Origin: a virus
Reading direction: 5' to 3' (one strand)
IMG/VR virus record: IMGVR_UViG_3300025141_000421
Span: 1-33,010 of that record
DNA: 33,010 nt
The translations under genes and the position numbers were made by a program. Shown one piece after another: positions 22,822 to 29,116 of the stretch (position 1 is the first letter of the stretch; each line of letters starts with the position of its first letter). Below the pieces are notes generated by a model. It was not told the origin of the DNA. It saw only the letters and a list, made by a program, of their open reading frames with translations, and searched no databases.

Positions 22822-23167
22822 CGACGGCTAGGTATCCTTCGCTGCAAAGAGTACATAAATCCTGAAAGCCTCTTTCATATTGTATTATCGAATCTTCCGG
22901 GCACCCCCACCAAGTATCATTCAAAATTCTCCAAGCCTGCTGCCCATCCCCCGCCGCCGAAGCATCTCTCAGAGCAGAAGGCGGATCAAACAAAGGCCCG
23001 CCCTGACTCTTAATTTTACTCCTGACAACGTTAGCGATAACAACGGCAGCCAAATCGTCATCTCTCGGATCCTCACGAGCACATTTGGGATGGTATTTGA
23101 CAACCAGGCGACACATCTCGTCAAGATGATCCTTCAAAAACTGCAGCCAATCTTCTCTAGTTTCCAT
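22814..23167 (-). CDS. Hypothetical protein, 117 aa
   Basis: Not recognised. Helical start (EDWLQFLKDHLDEMCRLVVK), acidic patch (REDPRDDDLAAVVIANVVRS), and conserved-looking aromatic phrases (ILNDTWWGCPEDSIIQYERG). The ATG follows directly after the stop of the clamp-loader gene (TAGATG), and the 3' end overlaps the next gene by 8 nt. It may be a second subunit working with the clamp loader (compare T4 gp62), but only position supports this. Confidence 0.65.
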   Translation of the reverse strand: METREDWLQFLKDHLDEMCRLVVKYHPKCAREDPRDDDLAAVVIANVVRSKIKSQGGPLFDPPSALRDASAAGDGQQAWRILNDTWWGCPEDSIIQYERGFQDLCTLCSEGYLAVDD

Positions 23168-24106
23168 CTAATTCTCAGAATGAAATACTTCATAGGCTGC
23201 CGCCACCAGGCCAGCTTTCCCCGAATCAAAAAGATTATCGCGAAAGCTGTCAATAACAATAAACGCTTTCGCAGACTGAGGCCCGCCGCGCAAAAGAACA
23301 GAAGAAGCGTAGCCCAGAATCAATCTCCGGGCTCCTTCTGCGTCATCATCAAACTTCTTCAAGAGGGCAGCTATCTTCGACCAATTGCCTTTGCGATCAA
23401 TCAAAGCCCTAGCTAGATCAATCGCCTCAGAGCGTCCGTCAGCCTTCGCTACAGCCGCCAACTGATCCTCTTCGCTCCGGCATGCTGCGGCTTGCTGAAG
23501 AATCACAAGGGCCTTCCTGCCCGATCCCTCCGCATATTCCGCCACCTTCTCCTGGACCTCCTCAGAAACCTTCAGGCCCTCCAGATCAACGACCCTCCCA
23601 ACCAGCTTCTTCAGATCGGCCTTTGAGATAAGATCGAACTTGATCTCCGTCGCTCGCGTCCGGATTGTCGGGAGAAGTTTCTCAGGATGCGTTGTTGCCA
23701 TAAAGAAGTAGACATGAGAAGGAGTATCCTCTGTCATCTTCAGAATGCAGCTCATGGCATTCTTCGACATTGCGTGGCACTCATCAAGCATCCAAATCCG
23801 GCAAGGTCCCGCCATCGGCTTGAGCATCATCCGTCTCTCGATGCTGCGGATGCCGTCAATTCCCGTTTCCTTCGCCATGTTGACTTCATCAAAGTCCCTG
23901 TCATGGCATTTCAGCTTCTGGCGAAGGATGCGGCAGACAGTCGTTTTGCCACATCCGCTGGGGCCCGTGAAGAGAAGGAAGTGGGGGATCTGCTGTGCTT
24001 TGCCCATCCCAGAGAGGGAGCTTAATGCCGCCTTCTGCCCAACGACTTCTGATAGCTTCTGTGGTCGATATTTACGATAATACTCAATGGCTTCCGCTTC
24101 GTTCAT
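23168..24106 (-). CDS. Clamp loader AAA+ ATPase (RFC small-subunit/DnaX-like)
   Basis: About 312 residues. Opens with EAIEYYRKYRPQKLSEVVGQ, the usual clamp-loader start, then LLFTGPSGCGKTTVCRIL (Walker A), CRIWMLDECHAMSKNAM (Walker B with DECH), FFMATTHPEKLLPTIRTRA (sensor 1 and the arginine-finger region RTRA in place of SRC), and helical C-terminal collar domain. It loads the DnaN-like clamp encoded at 30320-31318. Frame open to a GTG at 24124; ATG 24106 has AGGAGCCAAGA ahead and overlaps the upstream stop as ATGA, so it is preferred. T4 gp44 is the closest functional analogue. Confidence 0.88.
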   Translation of the reverse strand: MNEAEAIEYYRKYRPQKLSEVVGQKAALSSLSGMGKAQQIPHFLLFTGPSGCGKTTVCRILRQKLKCHDRDFDEVNMAKETGIDGIRSIERRMMLKPMAGPCRIWMLDECHAMSKNAMSCILKMTEDTPSHVYFFMATTHPEKLLPTIRTRATEIKFDLISKADLKKLVGRVVDLEGLKVSEEVQEKVAEYAEGSGRKALVILQQAAACRSEEDQLAAVAKADGRSEAIDLARALIDRKGNWSKIAALLKKFDDDAEGARRLILGYASSVLLRGGPQSAKAFIVIDSFRDNLFDSGKAGLVAAAYEVFHSEN

Positions 24107-24345
24107 TCTTGGCTCCTGATCCACTTATTGTCTTCAAAAGTCACAACAACAGCACCTCTTTTTGTTATCCTTTTTACTGAACGACCGTCTATTTCCAAAA
24201 CATAATCGCCGGTTTCATCTCGCTCAAGATACGTTACAAAACCATCCGGCCCGGGTTCGGCTTCAATGACTCTTTCTACCTTCACCCCACCCACTGTTAT
24301 CGATGATCTGATCCATCTTCCAGTAGTATCCCAGTTTATGATCAT
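24103..24345 (-). CDS. Hypothetical protein, 80 aa
   Basis: Not recognised. Short, beta-rich (RSSITVGGVKVERVIEAE, DGFVTYLERDETGDYVLEID, AVVVTFEDNKWIRS). It is linked by ATGA overlaps to both neighbours, so it is probably translated as part of the clamp-loader operon. No motif suggests a function. Confidence 0.62.
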   Translation of the reverse strand: MIINWDTTGRWIRSSITVGGVKVERVIEAEPGPDGFVTYLERDETGDYVLEIDGRSVKRITKRGAVVVTFEDNKWIRSQE

Positions 24346-24566
24346 CTTATCTCGCTTTCGTTTTCTCCCTCAAGGCGGGCGCGGCATTCCCGCCAGCATG
24401 CCCAGTCCTCAAGAGCCGCATCCAAGAAATCTCGGTTGCTGGTATTATCGGAATGGAATTCCCACGAAGCGAAGACCTTAATCAGCTTGCGGACCGCAAG
24501 AGTCTCTTCTCTCCGACATTCTTCTATCGAATGCTGTGCTGCCCTATATCTCCTGAAATACCCCAC
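24342..24566 (-). CDS. Hypothetical protein, 74 aa
   Basis: Not recognised. Highly charged and helical (RRYRAAQHSIEECRREETLA, RKLIKVFASWEFHSD, EDWACWRECRARLEGE). GTG start at 24566 with AGGGATA ahead. It ends in an ATGA overlap with the next gene. It is the first gene transcribed after the methylase gene, which ends 48 nt earlier. Confidence 0.6.
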   Translation of the reverse strand: MGYFRRYRAAQHSIEECRREETLAVRKLIKVFASWEFHSDNTSNRDFLDAALEDWACWRECRARLEGENESEIR

Positions 24567-24614
24567 TATCCCTGATCCCCCATGACAAAAATCACATGAA
24601 CATACGGATTTCCT

Positions 24615-26483
24615 TTACCAGCTGAACCGCAACCCACCATCATGTAATCCTTGGTAGAGAGTGGCCTCAATCAGCCGTTTTTCATAGTACTCCGTTCGCC
24701 ACTCAACGTACGACGCGATCTCTTTGCTTTTTGCGAGCATTGGAATTTTTGCTTCAGTAATAACACTCTTGGGAACCCGCTGACGGCTCGACGATGTCCC
24801 TTTGGCCATTGACCGAATCGCATCAACCACAATGGGGTGGTGCATTGCCAGTCCAATTCGCCATGCATCATGAGAATCCTTCGCTCGTAGCACTGCGAAC
24901 TCTGGGCTACAGGACCATTTTCCAGGCAAATCTGGAACGACAGCAACTCGCCATATCTTCGGATTTAAACAAGAGACTAAGATGTCAAACGGCTGGCACT
25001 CTAAGCCCTTTGAGACTGGCTCGTTTTGACTGGCGGCTATCACGTCAATGAGTCCCGTTTCGTCGACATCCAAGATGGATATGTGATAGCTGTCTTCTTT
25101 TTTCTGTGGCACATCTACCGACACGCGCACCGCATCTACGACGGTGCTTAATATCACGGTTTTCGTTTTTTTGCTCTGGCCATTTTGAAGGTGCAGCAAT
25201 CGCGTGGGCATGAACGAGGTTGTCGAACGCCAGCTGCCTACCTCCTTCCCGCAGGAAAAGGAGCTAGACGCGAATTCGTTAGATATTTCGATCAAGTCAT
25301 TGCCGTTCGGATCGTCGGCCCGTTTCTTTCCTCGTTTCAGAAACCCGACATGATTTGCGATGGCAACATAGAGACGCTCGGCCTTTGGCGATTTGTCGGA
25401 TTTCTTTATGATCACGAATGATGTCTTTGCAACTGTACCGCCGAGAGCAAACGTGGCCGAAGGCAGCGAGACAATTGCACGTATGTCCAGATGTGTTTTG
25501 CGAACCTGCTCATAGGTCGTCAACGCGTTTCTGAAACTGGCAGAGTGTATGACACCATCTGGTAACACTATGGCTACCGCTCCACCAGACTTGAGCAGGT
25601 CAAGATTGCGAAACAAGAATAGCCCTGCGGGATCGGTCAACTCTTCCGGACCCGTAAAACGCAAATCACCTAGGACTTCAGGTGGAAGAAGTGAAGCGAC
25701 GCCTTCATTCCATTGGTACTTGGAAGACCCAAATGGCGGATTAGTAGCCAACAGAAGGAATTTGCCGGCTAGTCTAGACACTTGGATTGAGGTAAGCGAG
25801 TCATCCACTTGGTGGAAATGGGGTGTTATTCCCTCGCAAAGAAAATTTAGACGCCCCAAATCAACGGCCATAGCGGATTGGTCAAACAAACGAGCTGACC
25901 TACTGATTTGCGATTTCGATGCACCAGCTTTTTCAAGCCGATTTGCGATGGCGTAAACAAAGCGTCCTGTACCTCCGCAAATATCTCCAAACAACACACT
26001 CTTCTTCTGCTTCATGATGGTCGGCAGTGAAACCGTCTCGAAGAGCATATCAACCATCGGAGAAACAACTTCTTCCGGAGTAAGGAATGTTCCCAATCCC
26101 TCCCCGCCCTCAAACTTCCCACGGAGCAGAGTGTTGAACACCAGCCCTAGGCTGTCGCTCTTCTTCGTAAGCCGACAGACTTCGTTGACCGCCTTAAGTA
26201 CTTTCGAAACATGGGCTTGGCATTCTGTTGCAACCGACTCGAAATCGTAGTCATCAGAAAGGGCCTCTCCGTTCAATGAGGCCCGCAATTCCTTATACCG
26301 ACTCAACAACTGCTGTTCGCTCGAAATATCGCCGTAAGCCTTTGCGACCGTCAACACCCGCGAGATGTAAAAAAGCGTCTTCGAGATAGGCTTAAGCGAT
26401 GTGTGAGCGTAGATGTAGTCCGCGAGATCCAAGAGCACGTGTTCGGCTCTAACCAACGAAGACTGATCTTCATGGTCTTCCAT
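24615..26483 (-). CDS. HsdM-like N6-adenine DNA methylase, stand-alone
   Basis: 622 residues from ATG 26483, four bases after the upstream stop; the frame is open further to 26591, but that part lies inside the winged-helix gene. The N-terminal helical domain is followed by LGTFLTPEEVVSPMVDMLF (the family's TP-x-x-V phrase), FGDICGGTGRF (SAM motif I, about residues 165-175) and TNPPFGSSKYQW (motif IV NPPF, about 248-251). LLKSGGAVAIVLPDGVIHSA and FALGGTVAKTSFVII come next. The last ~200 residues, with FDILVSCLNPKIWRVAVV and PKSVITEAKIPML, look like a target-recognition domain as in type I HsdS or type IIG enzymes. No restriction nuclease gene is beside it. It likely protects phage DNA. Its base composition is less GA-rich than its neighbours. 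Confidence 0.85.
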   Translation of the reverse strand: MEDHEDQSSLVRAEHVLLDLADYIYAHTSLKPISKTLFYISRVLTVAKAYGDISSEQQLLSRYKELRASLNGEALSDDYDFESVATECQAHVSKVLKAVNEVCRLTKKSDSLGLVFNTLLRGKFEGGEGLGTFLTPEEVVSPMVDMLFETVSLPTIMKQKKSVLFGDICGGTGRFVYAIANRLEKAGASKSQISRSARLFDQSAMAVDLGRLNFLCEGITPHFHQVDDSLTSIQVSRLAGKFLLLATNPPFGSSKYQWNEGVASLLPPEVLGDLRFTGPEELTDPAGLFLFRNLDLLKSGGAVAIVLPDGVIHSASFRNALTTYEQVRKTHLDIRAIVSLPSATFALGGTVAKTSFVIIKKSDKSPKAERLYVAIANHVGFLKRGKKRADDPNGNDLIEISNEFASSSFSCGKEVGSWRSTTSFMPTRLLHLQNGQSKKTKTVILSTVVDAVRVSVDVPQKKEDSYHISILDVDETGLIDVIAASQNEPVSKGLECQPFDILVSCLNPKIWRVAVVPDLPGKWSCSPEFAVLRAKDSHDAWRIGLAMHHPIVVDAIRSMAKGTSSSRQRVPKSVITEAKIPMLAKSKEIASYVEWRTEYYEKRLIEATLYQGLHDGGLRFSW

Positions 26484-26487
26484 GTTG

Positions 26488-26817
26488 TCAAAGAGTGTCG
26501 GTGAAATCGAATTCCGTTCCATCGAATAGCTCCAATTCGTATGTCTGGCACTTAGATCCTTTGACTTCGCACTTCCGGACTCCTGAGACACAGATCAGCC
26601 CAGAACGACAAAGAGCCTTCAGCCGCTTGCGGATCTTCCCGTCCTTGCATCCTAGCCTGCTCTCCATCTCAGCGCTTGTGCTATCCGGGAAGCGGATTAC
26701 GGCATCTAAAGCATATGCGGAATCGCCTTTTAGATCCACGGCCTTAGCCGCCTCCTTAGAGGTTTCTGGATCGGATGCCCTGGAAGGAGCCGAGTCGAAT
26801 TGATCGAAAAATCCCAC
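26488..26817 (-). CDS. Winged-helix-like DNA-binding protein, 109 aa
   Basis: Central part SYALDAVIRFPDSTSAEMES with RLGCKDGKIRKRLKALCRSG then LICVSGVRKCEVKGSKCQTY reads as a winged-helix fold: helix, recognition helix with K/R, and a wing ending in TYEL. The N-terminal DPETSKEAAKAV phrase commonly precedes such helix-turn-helix domains in phage proteins. GTG start at 26817 directly after the membrane-protein stop. It could regulate the operon or act in replication; no operator has been identified. Confidence 0.62.
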   Translation of the reverse strand: MGFFDQFDSAPSRASDPETSKEAAKAVDLKGDSAYALDAVIRFPDSTSAEMESRLGCKDGKIRKRLKALCRSGLICVSGVRKCEVKGSKCQTYELELFDGTEFDFTDTL

Positions 26818-27027
26818 CTATTTCCCCGTTCTCTTTTCTAAACAATAAACAACCGAAGCACCGAGGACAATCAAAAAAACCACCGGCCAAAACAAAGCAA
26901 AAACAACAGACCCGTAAAATCTCTTGTTCTCCGATAGTTCTCCGTCCTCCAGCAGCGCATAAAGAAACCCAAATGCGACCACAATGGAAAATCCATAAAG
27001 AATGGAAAAGATCATCTCGTTTGTCAT
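26818..27027 (-). CDS. Small two-helix membrane protein
   Basis: 69 residues with hydrophobic segments at about 6-25 (IFSILYGFSIVVAFGFLYAL) and 42-62 (VFALFWPVVFLIVLGASVVY), joined by a charged loop (EDGELSENKR) and ending in basic residues. No holin family is recognised, though size and topology would permit it. The ATG overlaps the stop of a 30-codon ORF as ATGA. Confidence 0.65.
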   Translation of the reverse strand: MTNEMIFSILYGFSIVVAFGFLYALLEDGELSENKRFYGSVVFALFWPVVFLIVLGASVVYCLEKRTGK

Positions 27028-27116
27028 CTAATCTCTCCCCAATCTGGATGTCTTTGGGATATTAAGATGACTTCGTTTGTTACTAAAGTCATTGCCCGTA
27101 GTTTTTCTTCACTCAT
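27024..27116 (-). CDS. 30-codon ORF, first in operon after the structured non-coding region
   Basis: ATG at 27116 preceded by AAAGGGGAAGTAA, a good ribosome site; TGA at 27024-27026 overlaps the next ATG (ATGA). It starts MSEEKLRAMTLVTNEVILIS and ends HPDWGEIR. It could be a real small protein or a leader that couples translation to the membrane-protein gene. Length is too small for family recognition. Confidence 0.45.
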   Translation of the reverse strand: MSEEKLRAMTLVTNEVILISQRHPDWGEIR

Positions 27117-27300
27117 TTACTTCCCCTTTCTTTGAATAGTCCTACTGTAGTGTAGTAAGTAGTGTCTTTCAGGGGTGGTGAGGGACAAGCCCTCCCATGC
27201 GCAATTATGACATAAGTCTATAAATGCAGGGGAAAACTTGACCGGAGGTCCATCAGCGTATGGAGCCGGGCGCAAGCTGCGGGTCCCATGAGTTCCCGCA

Positions 27301-27350
27301 AACCAAGCTATAGATTATCACATCTATACAGCCGATGAAGCGGCTTGGTT
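27301..27350. repeat. Inverted-repeat element with three-way-junction potential
   Basis: AACCAAGC (27301-27308) and GCTTGGTT (27343-27350) can form an outer stem. Inside are TATAGAT/ATCTATA flanking six bases, and CCG/CGG (or GCCG/CGGC, competing for the outer stem's GC) flanking six. The result is a compact 50-nt element with two internal arms. Too short and lacking conserved bases for a tRNA. Confidence 0.6.
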
Positions 27351-27400
27351 CCCAAAGCAGGGTGCGCATAAAAAAGCCGCCCTGTTGTAGCCACATCTTT

Positions 27401-27461
27401 GGGGAGATGAAACGACAAGGACGACTTTTCATGGTCGTTTATTTTGTCGTTTTATCTCCCC
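27401..27461. repeat. Long near-perfect inverted repeat (hairpin or cruciform)
   Basis: The 18-base arm at 27401-27418 (ggggagatgaaacgacaa) matches the reverse complement of 27444-27461 at 17 of 18 positions; the odd pair can be G-U in one strand's RNA. An inner stem ACGAC (27421-27425) / GTCGT (27434-27438) extends it, leaving an 8-nt loop. It starts 43 nt after the stop of the 55-residue gene in the transcribed direction. There is no long U-run directly after, so it is not a classic terminator. Confidence 0.8.
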
Positions 27462-27503
27462 AGATACACATATGATCGCACAGACTCCCCGAAGAATCAA
27501 GAT

Positions 27504-27671
27504 CTATTTTGAATCTTTTTTGGGAGGATCTGGGATAAAGCTGTACTTCTTCCTCAACTCGAACATCAGCTCGACAAATTCTTTGGGATTCAGATTCGCC
27601 AACGTTTTCTGAAGACGTTCCTTGTCTTTTTTCTCTAGCCGATGAACCCATTCTTGGAGTTTAAGATTCAT
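27504..27671 (-). CDS. Small protein, 55 aa, coupled to polymerase gene
   Basis: ATG at 27671 overlaps the polymerase stop as ATGA, and TAG lies at 27504-27506. The sequence begins MNLKLQEWVHRLEKKDKERL, continues with PKEFVELMFELRKKYSF and ends PDPPKKDSK. It is helical and highly charged. The overlap and coding-like composition support a real gene. No family recognised; a polymerase accessory is possible from position. Confidence 0.65.
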   Translation of the reverse strand: MNLKLQEWVHRLEKKDKERLQKTLANLNPKEFVELMFELRKKYSFIPDPPKKDSK

Positions 27672-29116
27672 TCCGGGATTTCTAATTCTTGTTTCTCGTG
27701 CCAGTTCTCTCGGCTTCCCTCGGCCTCAATCTCCATAGGAGTTATGATCCAATGCCATTCTTCTCGAAGCCTCATGCACATAATATCGCGAACAAGAGCC
27801 AATACCTTTTCAAGCTCCGCTTCAGGAATATCCAAGATAACGGAGTCATGAATCTGCCCCACAACCAGGGCCTTGAATCCCCGCTGCTTCAGCTCTTTCA
27901 CTATCTGGGTTAGGCTCCAAAGCAGACAATGAAAAGCAGCCCCCTGGACTGCGTAATTGATTACTTCGTTCCGCCGATAGATTCCCTGGCAGACGAAGCC
28001 AGTTTTCATCTGAAACCAGCCCCGCTTCTTGTACTTATCCCACCAATAATCCCGCCATTGGTCATAGCGAGAGAATCTCTCTTTCCAGAAGCGGTTCTCC
28101 ACCTTCTCGATATGCTTCTCGTAGGCCCCCAGAGAGCTGATGCCCTTGGATGCTAGATGAGCATAGATAGAGCTGCTCCCAGCTCCTACACAGGGCACAC
28201 AGCCCCCGCCATTAGATGATTCCCCCGATCCCTCGCACGCGATGCAAGGGATCTCTGGGAGGTCAGCGATTCTATCCCAGAGGCACTTGGCAACGCTCTT
28301 CCACCAATCGCCGTAAAATTCGGCAAAAACAAAGTTCGATTTGGCTTCGAACCGTGCTTGCTTGCTGACTTGATCAGGTTTGAGAGAGAAGCACTCGACA
28401 GCCATGTCCTTGTGCAGATCATGTCCCGTGCGGATGTAATCCAGCATCGTCGGATCTTTGTGATAGCACGCCGCGATCCTGACTTCGAGAGATGAGTAAT
28501 CAACTTCAACGAAGACGTTCCCTTCTCGGGGAACGAATGCCCTGCGGATCATCTTTCCCAAGCGGGGATCTCGAACAGGGATGTTCTGGAAGTTCGGATT
28601 GGAAGAGTTGGAGCGATAGGTAATCGCTCGATTCAATCCGAAGGATGGGTGCAGGAATCCATTCTGGTCAGCTTCTCTGATCAGGCCCTGAAGATAGGTG
28701 CTTTCCATCTTCCTGAGCTTCTTCAGATTCAAGAACGGCTTGACGAAAGGATCTCCGCAAGCCATCAGTGCGTCTTCGCTGGTATCCGGCTTTCCTGTGG
28801 CTGTTTTCTTCTTGGCTTCGTACATTCCTCTTTTGCCGAAGAGGATCTCCCCTAGCTGGTCCCCAGAAGCGATATTTGCTTTCTCTCGGAACCGCTTCTT
28901 CCATGCCGCCCAGATCTCGGTTTCTTTCAGCTCCGCTTCGATCTCTTCCGCTTTTTGGCAAGCCCGTTTGGTAGTTCGATCTAGGTAATCCATGTCTAGG
29001 CGAATGCCCGCCGCCTCAACCAATGAAAGGGCCTCTTGGCCCTCATGGAAGATCTTGTACGCTTCTTTGGTTGGGGAAATCAAAATTGGCTCCTCTGCTT
29101 CATTGCCAACTCCCAC
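27668..29116 (-). CDS. Family A DNA polymerase (polymerase domain only) with zinc-finger-like insertion
   Basis: 482 residues. Signature elements of the Pol I palm, fingers and thumb are present: SLVEAAGIRLD, YRSNSSNPNFQNIP, motif A VEVDYSSLEVRIA (Asp206), a divergent motif B RFEAKSNFVFAEFYG (Arg255, Lys259, Tyr268), and motif C GQIHDSVILDI (His423, Asp424; Ser replaces the usual Glu). Between motifs B and C stands CIAC (291-294) and CVPC (306-309), a likely zinc-binding insertion. There is no exonuclease domain; that is encoded by the upstream gene, overlapping by 37 nt in another frame. The start is a GTG at 29116 with a poor ribosome site, so coupled re-initiation is likely. Confidence 0.9.
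   Translation of the reverse strand: MGVGNEAEEPILISPTKEAYKIFHEGQEALSLVEAAGIRLDMDYLDRTTKRACQKAEEIEAELKETEIWAAWKKRFREKANIASGDQLGEILFGKRGMYEAKKKTATGKPDTSEDALMACGDPFVKPFLNLKKLRKMESTYLQGLIREADQNGFLHPSFGLNRAITYRSNSSNPNFQNIPVRDPRLGKMIRRAFVPREGNVFVEVDYSSLEVRIAACYHKDPTMLDYIRTGHDLHKDMAVECFSLKPDQVSKQARFEAKSNFVFAEFYGDWWKSVAKCLWDRIADLPEIPCIACEGSGESSNGGGCVPCVGAGSSSIYAHLASKGISSLGAYEKHIEKVENRFWKERFSRYDQWRDYWWDKYKKRGWFQMKTGFVCQGIYRRNEVINYAVQGAAFHCLLWSLTQIVKELKQRGFKALVVGQIHDSVILDIPEAELEKVLALVRDIMCMRLREEWHWIITPMEIEAEGSRENWHEKQELEIPE

Larger units (their letters stand above)
27117..27503. other. Structured non-coding region (candidate origin, regulatory RNA or leader)
   Basis: This is the only stretch over 300 bases where I see no convincing gene. 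It holds many inverted repeats: 27180-27194 (GAGGG/CCCTC), 27240-27250 (GACC/GGTC), 27279-27299 (GCGGG/CCCGC), a three-way-junction-like element at 27301-27350, CAGGG/CCCTG around 27358-27383, and a long hairpin at 27401-27461. Near its left end is a CTAC/GTAG-rich motif (27141-27163) that could be an operator. No good -35/-10 pair is visible on the minus strand; TATAGA and CATAAT are possible -10 boxes without fitting -35 boxes. Confidence 0.6.

Noticed and set aside
27180-27260. Sigma-70 promoter on the minus strand (TATAGA or CATAAT boxes)
   Set aside because: No acceptable -35 hexamer at 16-18 nt from either box.
27301-27350. tRNA-like cloverleaf
   Set aside because: Only 50 nt, no T-loop consensus, no acceptor CCA context and no anticodon arm of proper size.
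27439-27651. 70-codon minus-strand ORF in the region after the polymerase
   Set aside because: Lies in another frame over the better-supported 55-residue gene and runs into the long hairpin; low-complexity, uncharacteristic translation.
29080-29116. Programmed -1 frameshift joining exonuclease and polymerase
   Set aside because: No slippery heptamer of the usual form in the overlap and no clear downstream stem; kept only as an open question.
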